Assembly: GCA_034003955.1 (NCBI GenBank)
Contig: JAVEXO010000010.1
Span: 5,152-69,151 of the forward strand
Source of the DNA: SZUA-370 sp034003955
GTDB taxonomy: Bacteria > Spirochaetota > Spirochaetia > Treponematales > UBA12059
Direction: 5' to 3'
DNA length: 64,000 nucleotides
Position numbers and translations under genes: made by a program. Below the pieces are notes generated by a model, which searched no databases, was not told the DNA's origin, and saw only the letters and a program-made list of their open reading frames with translations. Shown here piece by piece: positions 16,925 through 25,567 of this stretch (positions within the stretch are counted from its first letter, which is position 1; the number at the start of each line of letters is the position of its first letter).

Positions 16925-17546
16925 ACACCCAGAATCGACACGTGCCATCATGGTGTTTATCTCTGTCTCTCTTCTTCTTTCATCCTGTGTCGAGCCTGGC
17001 TCATTCTCTATAATAAGGGCAAACAGGCTCTATCGATCAGGCTTCACCCATGAGGCCGCCGCTACCTACCTCAAGGTAGGTGCCGGCGACAATCCCATTG
17101 CCTCCTATAACATGGCTAACTTCTTTCTTTTGCAGGGAGAGGGAGACGCGGCCATGGCGATGTTCGAGGTGGCCATAGCCTCTGGACAAGGCGAGATTGT
17201 AGCGCGTTCCTGGTATAATATCGGGCTTTCCTCGTATGTTGATGGAGACTATGCGGATGCTGCCACCTCATTCAAGAAGGCCTTGTTAGCCTACGTCGAT
17301 TCAGGAATAGCGAATCAAAAACACTCAAGATCCCCGGATGATAAACAGAGGCGCGAGATGGCCAGGGCCTACGAGCTTGCCATACGGGCACAAGAAGAGC
17401 GAAGAGATGCAGGAGCCACGGAACGTGGTCGATATGGCTCTGGCTCGGCTTCTGGTGAGCTACAGCCTTTTTCCCTGTCCAGGACCGATGAAAAAACCTT
17501 GTTTGCCCCGGGTGAAGCTACTTCCACTCTTGTGGAGGATCAATGA
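16917..17546 (+). CDS. BatC-like TPR lipoprotein
   Basis: 209 residues from the ATG at 16917, which overlaps the previous stop codon region. The N-terminus is a lipoprotein signal ending LLLSSC (lipid-carrying Cys near residue 24). TPR-like helices follow (NMANFFLLQGEGDAAMAMF, WYNIGLSSYVDGDYADAATSF). TPR proteins in this operon position are called BatC and are thought to supply protein-protein contacts in the periplasm. Confidence 0.75.
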   Translation: MSKHPESTRAIMVFISVSLLLSSCVEPGSFSIIRANRLYRSGFTHEAAATYLKVGAGDNPIASYNMANFFLLQGEGDAAMAMFEVAIASGQGEIVARSWYNIGLSSYVDGDYADAATSFKKALLAYVDSGIANQKHSRSPDDKQRREMARAYELAIRAQEERRDAGATERGRYGSGSASGELQPFSLSRTDEKTLFAPGEATSTLVEDQ

Positions 17547-19348
17547 GCAGGGCTCGACTGATACCGTCAATGTTACTTCTCTGTCTGACAATGTCGGCCT
17601 ATGGCCAAACAGAGAGGCATGTAAGCATAGTACCGGAAAGACCACAGGCAGGCTCAGGCTTTGTGGTGTCGGTGACGATACCAGGTGAGTCGGCCCAGGA
17701 TATCGAGGCCATCGAGCCGGGGATGCTTGGTCCTGCTCGCTATACCGGTGCCGACGTCAAACCCCAGGCACTTGCAGGAGTCGGCGTAGCAAGCATCATA
17801 GAATATCGTTTCATGACGAGTGGTCCAGGCAGGATTGATATTGTCGACTTATCGGCTCTCTCCAGGGGACGCAGGCTTCATTTTGGAAGCTGGATACTAG
17901 AGGCCGTGCCTGGGTCTACGCCGGCTCCCAAGCGATTGGGTTACTGGAAGGCTCCCGTCTCCGTACTAGAACGACAACGATTCGTTATCTCGGCCAGGGA
18001 TACTGATGGCCTGGCTATAGCCTGTCCTACCTTTTCGGTAGCGAGTGCCCTGTTCGAGCCCATTCAAGGCTCTCCGGGAGCCTTCTACGTCGTGGCTCTG
18101 GAGCCCGGAACGATGAGGTTACCGGCCCTGAAGTCGGTAGATAGTGACTGTGAACTGGCAGAACACAGCATAGAGGTGAAGCCACTGCCATCAAGAGCCT
18201 CCGAGGCTCGGGCGCTTGGATCCGATTTTAGCATAGAGCTGTCCCTCATTGATGCCAACAAGGCTATAAAGAGTGGAGAGGCAATTTCGTGGGATCTGCG
18301 CGCCACTGGCCAGGCCTGGCCAGGCTTGGCTATGCCGCCAGACTTGCAGATAGAGGGGCCAGACGATTCTACAAGGATGATCCTCGATGGTTTGGCGTAC
18401 GCTGGCCAACAGGCTGCAGGATCCTTTAGCTTTTCTGGCCGGCGAGGCACGGTGGTGCTGCGGGAGCCTGGTGAGTATGTGTTGCGTCCTCTTGCCTATC
18501 ATTGGCTGGATACTGAATCTGGCACCCTAAGACAGACTCTTGCCCAGCCTGTCCGTATCATGGTGCTATCTCCTGAGAAGGAGCCATGGGAACCCGCAGA
18601 ACAGCTGCTAGACTTCACTCTAGCCAGACTCCATAGCCTGGAGGCTTCTCTTGGCGAGTGGAAACCTGTGCTCTCCGCCTTTGAGCTCGACGATTGGATA
18701 AGCGCGGGTAAGCTAGCCGATGAACTGACGGGTATAGGGCACGAACGAGGATCAATGCTTAACGCATCCATGGCTGGATACAGAACAGAAGCCGGGATTC
18801 TGGTACTAGCCTCGCTTCGTCTATTAGTCGACACTAACGATGAAGATGAAAGGGCCGAGGCCTACGCCCTCTTGCTGCACGATGAGACCCTAGCCTTCCC
18901 TGCCCGGAATATTTCTGGCACCCTCGATGCCGTCAGCGCGTCATTTGGTAACCTTGACCGGTCCCATTTTGTTATACCGCCGCCAGGATACATGGGACTT
19001 GCAGCCCTTGCATGCCTCATCGTGCTCCTGATGATGGTAGTGATGCATCGTTGGAAAGCGACTAGGAATAGCCGAGGCCTGTCCAAGGGCTTGTTGGCGA
19101 CGGTGGCTCTTGTGTTGGTACTCGTGTCTTTACTGGCAGCCGCTTCTGCCATTGAACGTGCCAGTCCTCACTGTGTATCGCTTGGAGCTAAGGCACGGTC
19201 GGTGCCCTCCCTCCTGGCTGCCGAGGGCAAGTTTGTACCGGCTGGAAGATCGGGGCGTGTCCTGGAATCAGCCGGGGCCTGGATATTCGTTGAAATCGAT
19301 GCAGGCGAGGCTTATTGGTTGTCTGCCAGCGATGTCGTGCTGTACTGA
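17543..19348 (+). CDS. BatD-like exported protein with C-terminal SH3-like region
   Basis: 601 residues. A signal peptide (MLLLCLTMSAYGQ) leads a long beta-rich region with BatD-style repeats (VSIVPERPQAGSGFVVSV and later strands). Two membrane helices follow: LAALACLIVLLMMVVMHRW and GLLATVALVLVLVSLLAAAS. The last ~50 residues (CVSLGAKARSVPS... then SGRVLESAGAWIFVEI) resemble a bacterial SH3 domain. The gene overlaps the BatC-like stop by 4 bases and is the last of the Bat series. Confidence 0.7.
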   Translation: MSRARLIPSMLLLCLTMSAYGQTERHVSIVPERPQAGSGFVVSVTIPGESAQDIEAIEPGMLGPARYTGADVKPQALAGVGVASIIEYRFMTSGPGRIDIVDLSALSRGRRLHFGSWILEAVPGSTPAPKRLGYWKAPVSVLERQRFVISARDTDGLAIACPTFSVASALFEPIQGSPGAFYVVALEPGTMRLPALKSVDSDCELAEHSIEVKPLPSRASEARALGSDFSIELSLIDANKAIKSGEAISWDLRATGQAWPGLAMPPDLQIEGPDDSTRMILDGLAYAGQQAAGSFSFSGRRGTVVLREPGEYVLRPLAYHWLDTESGTLRQTLAQPVRIMVLSPEKEPWEPAEQLLDFTLARLHSLEASLGEWKPVLSAFELDDWISAGKLADELTGIGHERGSMLNASMAGYRTEAGILVLASLRLLVDTNDEDERAEAYALLLHDETLAFPARNISGTLDAVSASFGNLDRSHFVIPPPGYMGLAALACLIVLLMMVVMHRWKATRNSRGLSKGLLATVALVLVLVSLLAAASAIERASPHCVSLGAKARSVPSLLAAEGKFVPAGRSGRVLESAGAWIFVEIDAGEAYWLSASDVVLY

Positions 19349-19358
19349 GGAGATGACG

Positions 19359-19856
19359 GTGGATTTTGGCGATATATTAAAACTGTGGGATGTACACGAT
19401 AGGCCCGATGCAAAGCCTCTGCAAAAAAGCCAAAAGGTGAAAAAGGCCGGCGGCCTACAGCCTAAGAATCATATAGCAGAGGCTCAGTCCGCGTGGCTTG
19501 ATCGCCATGGTACAGAAGATTTTGTAGCCGATGCCAAGGACACAGGGCCTATTCGCAGACTTTCAAGACGTGATATTGACGCCATGCCAATAGACGCCAG
19601 ACTCGATCTACACGGCTTGACGAGCCGGGAGGCCGAGTCGGCGCTGGCGGCCTTCTTCACGACAGCCGAAAGATCAGGCTGCCGGAAGTTACTCGTTGTT
19701 CACGGTAGAGGGCTGCATTCCGCGTCTGAACCCGTCCTTGCCAAGCTGGTGCGCCACTGGTTGGAGCGCAGATCATCGGCAGGAAGGTCTGGTTACGCCG
19801 ACGCTGCTAATGGTGGCAATGGCGCTACATGGGTGCTGCTGAAACGAGGGGGATGA
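19359..19856 (+). CDS. Smr-domain protein
   Basis: About 165 residues. The GTG at 19359 is preferred because GAGGAG sits 6 bases upstream; the ATG at 19353 touches that site. The C-terminal half is a small MutS-related domain with LDLHGLTSREAE and VVHGRGLHS. Smr domains are nucleases or nucleic-acid binders acting on branched DNA or stalled ribosomes. The N-terminal ~60 residues are polar and probably disordered. The gene follows the BatD-like gene by 10 bases, and its TGA directly abuts the stop codon of the oppositely oriented infA. Confidence 0.8.
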   Translation: MDFGDILKLWDVHDRPDAKPLQKSQKVKKAGGLQPKNHIAEAQSAWLDRHGTEDFVADAKDTGPIRRLSRRDIDAMPIDARLDLHGLTSREAESALAAFFTTAERSGCRKLLVVHGRGLHSASEPVLAKLVRHWLERRSSAGRSGYADAANGGNGATWVLLKRGG

Positions 19857-20078
19857 TCAGCGCTCTCGGTAGATGATGCGGCCTCTGGATAGATCGTATG
19901 GGGACAAGGCTACCCGCACGGTATCGCCGGGGACTATACGTATATAGTGCTTGCGCATTTTTCCCGAAAGGTGGGCGAGGATCAAGTGACCGCCATTCTT
20001 CAATTCGACCCTGAACATGGTGTTGGGTAGGGCTTCTCGAACGATACCCTCTACCTCAATGGCTTCTTCCTTGGCCAC
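19857..20078 (-). CDS. infA: Translation initiation factor IF-1
   Basis: 73 residues, full length for IF-1. The S1/OB-fold sequence is intact (EVEGIVREALPNTMFRVEL, then ILAHLSGKMRKHYIRI and GDTVRVALSPYDLSRGRI). IF-1 binds the 30S A site with IF-2 and IF-3 during initiation. A sigma-70-like promoter lies 60-88 bases upstream. Unusually it stands alone here, outside a ribosomal-protein operon. Confidence 0.97.
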   Translation of the reverse strand: MAKEEAIEVEGIVREALPNTMFRVELKNGGHLILAHLSGKMRKHYIRIVPGDTVRVALSPYDLSRGRIIYRER

Positions 20079-20137
20079 GATGCCTCCTACAAAAAAAATG
20101 CGACGTCTCCATTGATCGGAGCGCCATGAGCTATATA

Positions 20138-20166
20138 ATTCTACGGACGGCGCGTCTACGTGTCAA
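20138..20166 (-). promoter_or_regulatory. Promoter of infA
   Basis: On the minus strand, TTGACA (20166-20161) and TAGAAT (20143-20138) are 17 bases apart. The -35 box is one arm of an inverted repeat, TGTCAACC-N13-GGTTGACA (20161-20189), whose other arm supplies the TTGACA of dksA. Confidence 0.75.
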
Positions 20167-20183
20167 CCTAGCATGTGACCGGG

Positions 20184-20212
20184 TTGACATGAATGACGGA
20201 ACCATGAATAGT
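20184..20212 (+). promoter_or_regulatory. Promoter of the dksA-like gene
   Basis: TTGACA at 20184-20189 is a consensus -35 box. The -10 box 17 bases on (AATAGT) is weak. The -35 mirrors that of infA, so the two promoters diverge face to back. Confidence 0.5.
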
Positions 20213-20300
20213 GATGCGCCCGTGGGCTTTGGGTACTGTGTCGGGGCACGTATGGTCTTGCCCAGCCTCTACGGGGACGAAAAATAGCGAGGAGGATCCT

Positions 20301-20657
20301 ATGGATAAGGATTTTACCGAGAACATGCGAACATCGCTTACCACCATGAAGCAGGAAATCCTGGATAAATTGGTCGCCACAAACGCCGACTTCAGGGCCA
20401 TTGTAGAAGAGATGGACCCCAAGGATTTTGCCGATGTAGCCTCCGATGATGTAGACAGGAAGATGATAGAGGCTCTTGGCTCTCAAGACCTGAAGAGGTT
20501 GCGCTCAATAGAGGCGGCACTCGTAAGGATACAGCAGGGCCGCTACGGTTCATGCATGCTATGTTCAAAACGCATCCCCCATGAACGCCTGGTCGCCTTG
20601 CCCTATGCGGTGCTCTGTATAGATTGTCAGAAGAGCGAGGAGCGACGAAACCGTTAA
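20301..20657 (+). CDS. DksA/TraR-family C4 zinc-finger protein
   Basis: 118 residues from the ATG at 20301, preceded by AGGAGG. A helical coiled-coil region runs to about residue 75. It is followed by the zinc finger CMLCSKRIPHERL... with CIDC, four cysteines in two CxxC pairs. DksA-like proteins enter the RNA polymerase secondary channel and modulate transcription with ppGpp. The coiled-coil tip region (IVEEMDPKDFADVASDDVDR) is acidic, as in DksA. Divergent from infA. Confidence 0.9.
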   Translation: MDKDFTENMRTSLTTMKQEILDKLVATNADFRAIVEEMDPKDFADVASDDVDRKMIEALGSQDLKRLRSIEAALVRIQQGRYGSCMLCSKRIPHERLVALPYAVLCIDCQKSEERRNR

Positions 20658-20671
20658 TCCCTGCATGCTGT

Positions 20672-21556
20672 TCAGTTGATTGGTATCTCGTGGCGGCCGG
20701 TTCTTCCTATCGCCACGAGATTTTTATATCCAGCCTCTATGGCTGCCCTGACACCGTCTTGTCGATTGGCGCTCAGGTGTTCTGGACGGTGGGCATCGGC
20801 ATTTATGCACACAGCTACGCCGCGGCTAGAAAGCTCCTTGAGTATCCATGGTGCCGGATACGGGGCGTCAGTCTTGCCCCTCGCCATGCCTCCGGTGTTT
20901 ATCTCGACTAGTATGTCCGATCCGGCGATGGCATCGACCGCCTTCATGACGGCATTGCGATAGCGCTCCGTATCCTCCCTAAAATAGCGCTGCCCTGCAT
21001 TGTTCTTTCGTATCAGGTCAAAGTGCCCCAGGATATCGAAGCCGCCCTCACCGATGCAACTCGTGAGCAGCCTGTAGTAGTCGTCTACCATCGCCTCGGC
21101 ATCCCCTGCATAGAATGAGCCGAGGTGAGAGCCAAAGTCATCTTCAGGTTCGTCTACGGTGAAGCCAAATGTTGGCTCGTATCCAGGCTCTGGTATGGCC
21201 TCCGATGGCTTTGGCGCACCGGCCGGAGTCACGTAATGAACAGAGGCCATGGTGTAGTCTAGTCCTGCAGCGCTGAATCTGCCATCTCTGGGACCGCAGA
21301 GGCCCTCTATATAATCTAGCTCCAGGCCGACTAGAATTTCCATTTCCGGGGCATGCTCACGAGCCAGGCTCCGAATCGTCTCGATGTATTCTGGTAATCT
21401 TTCTATATCCATATTCCATTCCGTCTTAAACGGTAGAGGAGCGTGGGACGAGAATCCAAGTGTTGTATAACCTGTCGCTCTGGCGGCCTGGGCCATGATG
21501 CGGGCGCTGGTCTTGCCGTCACAGAAATCACAGTGTGTGTGGTAGTTGGTAAGCAT
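20672..21556 (-). CDS. PHP-family histidinol-phosphatase-like hydrolase
   Basis: About 295 residues if it begins at MLTNYHTHC (21556); the frame is open to a TTG at 21592, and the choice is uncertain because no ribosome-binding site is clear. PHP motifs are visible: YHTHCDFCDG, FSSHAPLPF, a central GLELDYIEG, SVHYV, ILGHFDLIRKN, and INADAHRPEHL. These are the metal-binding His/Asp/Glu sets of HisJ/HisK-type histidinol phosphatases. No other his genes are nearby, so a different phosphoester substrate is possible. Confidence 0.8.
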   Translation of the reverse strand: MLTNYHTHCDFCDGKTSARIMAQAARATGYTTLGFSSHAPLPFKTEWNMDIERLPEYIETIRSLAREHAPEMEILVGLELDYIEGLCGPRDGRFSAAGLDYTMASVHYVTPAGAPKPSEAIPEPGYEPTFGFTVDEPEDDFGSHLGSFYAGDAEAMVDDYYRLLTSCIGEGGFDILGHFDLIRKNNAGQRYFREDTERYRNAVMKAVDAIAGSDILVEINTGGMARGKTDAPYPAPWILKELSSRGVAVCINADAHRPEHLSANRQDGVRAAIEAGYKNLVAIGRTGRHEIPIN

Positions 21557-21743
21557 TTTCTGAGTATATAGCAGGCCCCTGTTCTCCATCAACGCAACGA
21601 GAGTATGTGAGTAATGATTCTTAAGCCCATGCCGTCTATCGTAAACAAGCCCTATGCGTTACACTCGGGACAATTCGCCACGGCGACAGTCTAAAGCCAG
21701 AATGCCCGCTTTAGCATCATGTAGGATCCTCTTGGAGTAGCGC

Positions 21744-22862
21744 ATGAAGTATAGAACCAGTCTTTCTTTACACCGAGCATCGGACGGAGCCTTTTCATCA
21801 TGGTCGCTCGATTCCTGCACCTTGCTTGATGGTCGCATCGAGTTAGTGACTACAAGCGAGGCTCTCAGCCCCGTTATTCCAGCCGAGTTTCCGTTTTCTG
21901 CCTGCGTCCCTTCATGGAATGCCGAGCTTTCACCCGGATGCTATCTTGAACTATTCCTGCGCGTACGCTCAGGCGAGCACTGGAGCCCATGGGTTTCCAT
22001 GGGGCAGTGGGCTCCTTTAGATGGCAACTTCAAGCGTCATTCTGTTGCCGGCCAAGAACATGAAGAACTTAGAGTGGTTACCGATACACTTGAAACCAAG
22101 CTGCCAGCCGATGCCTTCCAGGCCAAGTTCATGCTCCATGCGGATTGTGACACATCGAAGAACGAGCCGTGCTCAGGCCATGCAAGCATTCGTGCCTTCT
22201 CGCTTGCCTGTTCCGACCCTAAACCTACAGTCGATAGCCTACAGTCCGTCTCGCAGGCCGGTAGCACCCTTCCTTCTGGTTGTGTCATAGGAAAGGTGCC
22301 TCAGTGCTCCCAGATGGTCTATCCTAACGGTGGCAATGTCTGGTGTAGTCCAACCTCTGTGTCTATGGTCTTGGGTTATTGGCGCGGTGACGAAGGCCCC
22401 TGTGAGAGCCGTGTTCGCGCGGCGGTTGCCGGGGTGTATGACCATGTCTTTGACGGGCATGGCAACTGGTCTTTTAATGTGGCCTATGCCGGTTCTGTTG
22501 TTGGCATGGAGGCCTACGTGGCACGGTTCACCGGGCTCGACAGGCTGGAGCCATGGATAGCCGCCGGCGTACCCATCGTCCTGAGCGTCTCCTGGAACAA
22601 CGAAGAAGGCCGCCTTCTTTCAGCCGCGCCGGTCGTCAAGAGCGCCGGGCATCTGACAACCCTGGTTGGTTTCGATGAGCAAGGCAACGCGGTGATGAAC
22701 GAGCCTGCCTCTCCTTCTAATGAGACAGTCAGGCGCGTCTATGATAGGCGCGAGCTTGAGACAAGGTGGCTGTGCGCGTCTGGTGGCACCGCCTACATAA
22801 TCTTTCCTTCGGGATCGGGTAAATCTGACCTGGCCGAAAACTTTGCCAAAAGCGTGTTTTGA
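21744..22862 (+). CDS. C39-like peptidase-family protein
   Basis: 372 residues in two parts. Residues ~1-165 are beta-rich with repeated short strands and many Trp (FSSWSLDSCTL, EHWSPWVSMGQW), suggesting a ligand-binding domain. Residues ~180-365 form a papain-like fold of the Peptidase_C39_2 family with a catalytic Cys in VWCSPTSVSMVLGYW (C201), His in SAGHLTTLVGFD (H303), and Asn or Asp shortly after. No signal peptide or membrane segment is seen. It may cleave peptides or act as a deamidase/transglutaminase-like enzyme; the target is unknown. Confidence 0.65.
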   Translation: MKYRTSLSLHRASDGAFSSWSLDSCTLLDGRIELVTTSEALSPVIPAEFPFSACVPSWNAELSPGCYLELFLRVRSGEHWSPWVSMGQWAPLDGNFKRHSVAGQEHEELRVVTDTLETKLPADAFQAKFMLHADCDTSKNEPCSGHASIRAFSLACSDPKPTVDSLQSVSQAGSTLPSGCVIGKVPQCSQMVYPNGGNVWCSPTSVSMVLGYWRGDEGPCESRVRAAVAGVYDHVFDGHGNWSFNVAYAGSVVGMEAYVARFTGLDRLEPWIAAGVPIVLSVSWNNEEGRLLSAAPVVKSAGHLTTLVGFDEQGNAVMNEPASPSNETVRRVYDRRELETRWLCASGGTAYIIFPSGSGKSDLAENFAKSVF

Positions 22863-22872
22863 GCCATTTTGC

Positions 22873-22901
22873 TTGTCAGCAGTTTAAGCATGTAATATAC
22901 T
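22873..22901 (+). promoter_or_regulatory. Promoter of the small exported protein gene
   Basis: TTGTCA (22873-22878) and TATACT (22896-22901), 17-base spacer. Close to the sigma-70 consensus. Confidence 0.65.
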
Positions 22902-22941
22902 GGATGTTCGAAGTCAAATGGATCGGTTTTATTGGAGGTAC

Positions 22942-23445
22942 ATGGTGAATAAGAAAGCAGTGCTGGCACTAGCCGCTCTTATCCTTGTTTCTGGCTTGGC
23001 TTTCGGCCAATCCTATGCCAATGACGGCATGCTCATTCAGCCAGGCTCAATCAACGTCAATGCCGGTATTGGCTATGGATACTACAGCCTAGCACTGGAT
23101 ATTGGCGGTGGAGCCGAGTTTGCGATTGGAAAATTCATGATAGGCGAGACCCTGCCGTTTACCTATGGCCTTGCCGCTCGCGTTGGTTTTGCCATTGGCT
23201 ATGCCAATCCCCTGTCGCTTGGAGCCTTTGGTACGCTTCACTTCTGCTGGGATGCCTTGGGTTTGGTAGAGGATTTTCCCTGGCTTAGCAATCTTGACTC
23301 CTACCTAGGCTTGGGTCTTACGTTCATGCCTGGCATCTGGTTCAACTCTATTGGCGGCTTTAACTACTTCTTGAACGAGCACCTGGCCATCAATCTTGAA
23401 ACTGGCATCCGGTCTTCCTATGTTGGAATCCTGTTCAAGCTCTAG
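22942..23445 (+). CDS. Small exported beta-rich protein, probably outer-membrane-associated
   Basis: About 167 residues. GGAGG lies 3 bases before the ATG at 22942 and 6 before the next codon GTG (22945), which may be the true start. A signal peptide (KKAVLALAALILVSGLAFGQ) is followed by alternating polar/hydrophobic, Gly/Tyr/Phe-rich strands (NVNAGIGYGYYSLALDIGGG, AARVGFAIGYANPLSLGAFG) and ends with GILFKL. The pattern suggests a small beta-barrel. No family recognised. It has its own promoter and terminator. Confidence 0.65.
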   Translation: MVNKKAVLALAALILVSGLAFGQSYANDGMLIQPGSINVNAGIGYGYYSLALDIGGGAEFAIGKFMIGETLPFTYGLAARVGFAIGYANPLSLGAFGTLHFCWDALGLVEDFPWLSNLDSYLGLGLTFMPGIWFNSIGGFNYFLNEHLAINLETGIRSSYVGILFKL

Positions 23446-23470
23446 TACCCCCGACGTTTTATGATCATGA

Positions 23471-23497
23471 GCGAGCGCTTAAGGCGCTCGCTTTTTT
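23471..23497 (+). terminator. Rho-independent terminator
   Basis: GCGAGCGC and GCGCTCGC enclose a 5-base loop (TTAAG) and are followed by six T residues. It ends the transcript of the small exported protein. Confidence 0.9.
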
Positions 23498-23518
23498 AGT
23501 ACGCCTGCATGGGTGTGC

Positions 23519-24853
23519 CTACTCGCCTGAGCCGTACAAAAATTCTACGGCCGCCGCCTGTATCTCCTCCTGCCAGTAGCAATACGATGAGAAACGGCCA
23601 GGCTTTGTCTCGGGGTCGGCTCCTGTGCCGCCGATCAGATACACAAAACCCTTACGCCTATCAATATCGACGAGCATGCCCCCCAGGAGGCCGTAGGCGT
23701 CGGCGTGGTGGCCTTCCATACAGATTCCGCCCGATGCTCGTAAGCGGTCGCCACCAAATTCATCATGTGTATCGCTCGTCTTGAACAGGGCCAGAGCCGA
23801 GCATCGGCTCTTTCCACTGTCTAGATCGCCATTCATAGTAGATCTGTCGAAGTTCCAACGTGGGCTACGCATCGCCTCTATGCTGGCCCTTGATAGTATG
23901 GTTTTGCCTTCAAGCTCGCCTCGTCCTATGAGGAGGGCTGCCATGCGTGCAATTTCGGGTGCCGAGGCCCGTAGCCCGCCCTGAGGTGAGAACCAGCTGG
24001 CATTGCCCCCGGGCACATATGCGGCAAGCTCTTTGTCGCTGGGGTTTGTGTCGGGACGCCTGCCCCTAAGGTCATCAACCTGAGCCCTCCATGGGCCCTT
24101 AGGATTCCAGGAGCCTTCTCCCTCTCCCTTGCGATAGAGGGCGGCAAGATTGTGTAGGTCGTGGTCAGACATGAGACGTACATTGAAGGAGCCGCCTATG
24201 CCCATAGGCTTAAGCACCCTGTCGCGCATGAAGAGATCGAATCTCTGGCCGCTCAGGCGCTCGATTACGGTGCCCAGTACCCCAAACCCTAAGTTGCAAT
24301 AGCAGTAGTACTTTCCTGGAGCCAGCTTTTCAGGATGGGGTTCACCAGGTCGTGGTGTCGCGAAATGTGCACCATCTTCCCAGCCTTTCGTGCCGGGCTC
24401 AAAGAAGGCGCTCAGTGGATACGACAGAGGCAAGCTGTATAGTTCGCCGTCCCTGAGTGACGATGTGTGTGACAAGAGCATGGCGGCTGTTATGGCCTTT
24501 TCAGGGAATGCGGGGTTTCTGAGCGCCTTGGCGAGGTATGTGGATACATCTGCCTCTAGATCAAGGAGGCCTTCCTCTACGAGCATCATGCAGGCTAGCC
24601 CTACGAATGTCTTTGATATTGATGCAACACGGAATTTGGTGCATGCGTCTATAGGAAGATCCAATGAGGCATCGCTGGGATGTATGAAGCGACGGCCTGC
24701 ATAGTGCTCAAATGAGGGCTTGCCATCTTCCAGGGCAACAAAGGCTAGACCTGATAACTCCGCTCCGGCAGTAGCGCATATTCGCTCGAGTCTCTCTGAG
24801 AGGAGCCTGCCGGCTATGGCTTTTGATTCGTTTGATGCTGTCATGCAGAGCAT
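23519..24853 (-). CDS. Serine hydrolase of the class C beta-lactamase/esterase family
   Basis: About 444 residues. AGGAGG at 24863-24858 points to the ATG at 24853 or 24844; the frame is open further upstream without support. The penicillin-binding fold motifs are SISK (SxxK nucleophile region, in FRVASISKTF), YCN within YCYCNLGFGVLG (YxN), and a closing IGGTG in place of KTG/HxG. There is no signal peptide, so it is likely cytoplasmic. Family members include esterases, D-aminopeptidases and D,D-peptidases; a true beta-lactamase is not implied. It diverges from the next membrane-protein gene. Confidence 0.75.
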   Translation of the reverse strand: MLCMTASNESKAIAGRLLSERLERICATAGAELSGLAFVALEDGKPSFEHYAGRRFIHPSDASLDLPIDACTKFRVASISKTFVGLACMMLVEEGLLDLEADVSTYLAKALRNPAFPEKAITAAMLLSHTSSLRDGELYSLPLSYPLSAFFEPGTKGWEDGAHFATPRPGEPHPEKLAPGKYYCYCNLGFGVLGTVIERLSGQRFDLFMRDRVLKPMGIGGSFNVRLMSDHDLHNLAALYRKGEGEGSWNPKGPWRAQVDDLRGRRPDTNPSDKELAAYVPGGNASWFSPQGGLRASAPEIARMAALLIGRGELEGKTILSRASIEAMRSPRWNFDRSTMNGDLDSGKSRCSALALFKTSDTHDEFGGDRLRASGGICMEGHHADAYGLLGGMLVDIDRRKGFVYLIGGTGADPETKPGRFSSYCYWQEEIQAAAVEFLYGSGE

Positions 24854-24926
24854 CATGCCTCCTGCTTGACGTTCTTGACAAGTGAAAAGTACGCACACAT
24901 ACTGTGCCGCCGGAACCATTCCTGCC

Positions 24927-25475
24927 ATGGGAGCGTTTGTGAAAGCATTTTTTAGCATTAAGAACATTGCTATCGGCTCGGCTACAGCTATTCTTGCAAC
25001 GGCTCTGGCGTTTGTCTTAGCCATCTATGCCTTTAAAAATATCTACTATGCCTCCGTCTTCCTTCCTGTCGCCATGCTCTCTTTTCTTTCGGTGGCATGG
25101 TTTTCTTTCCTAAAGAGCGATGGTTTGGGTCGCAGGGCCGCCGCGGGCAGCGAGCCGGGAAGTGTGGTGCCTGAGCCTCATCCGGCTGAACCCACCCTCG
25201 TTTCAGGCCTGGGCATGAAGAGCGTTGACGAGCCAGCTACCTTGCTTGAGTCTTCTAGGGGTAGGCTTGATCACTCCATGTTCGCACCACGAGACTCTAT
25301 TCTTGTCCCAAGGGCAGGAGAGACGGGTTCTAGTGCAGCAAGACAATCCAAAGCCAGTACCGCGCGCTCTGGAACTAACGGGCGAGCCGTCCTGTTGTGG
25401 GCTGCCATCGAGCTGGGTTTTCTAGCTGCCCTGTTGTATTCAGGCATGGGTTTAGGCGCTAGTTTCTATCACTAG
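24927..25475 (+). CDS. Small membrane protein of unknown function
   Basis: 182 residues from ATG 24927, with a weak ribosome-binding site; a GTG at 24882 is also in frame. Two N-terminal transmembrane helices (IGSATAILATALAFVLAIYA and ASVFLPVAMLSFLSVAWFSF) are followed by about 90 polar residues. A third helix (LLWAAIELGFLAALLYSGMG) lies at the C-terminus. No catalytic motif or family recognised. Confidence 0.5.
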   Translation: MGAFVKAFFSIKNIAIGSATAILATALAFVLAIYAFKNIYYASVFLPVAMLSFLSVAWFSFLKSDGLGRRAAAGSEPGSVVPEPHPAEPTLVSGLGMKSVDEPATLLESSRGRLDHSMFAPRDSILVPRAGETGSSAARQSKASTARSGTNGRAVLLWAAIELGFLAALLYSGMGLGASFYH

Positions 25476-25484
25476 GGTGATTAT

Positions 25485-25521
25485 AAAAAAAGGCGGATCC
25501 CGATTGCTCGGAACCCGCCTT
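25485..25521 (-). terminator. Rho-independent terminator of oppA
   Basis: On the minus strand a hairpin built on AAGGCGG / CCGCCTT with a further GTTCC/GGATC-type partial pairing is followed by seven T residues. It lies about 50 bases after the oppA stop. Confidence 0.8.
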
Positions 25522-25567
25522 GTGGCGCGCTTTAGGCGTCACCTTAAGACATGCTTAAGGCTATTGC

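Noticed and set aside
23519..24853. Serine hydrolase considered as an antibiotic-resistance beta-lactamase
   Set aside because: It lacks a signal peptide and the canonical KTG triad; the same fold covers many esterases and peptidases.
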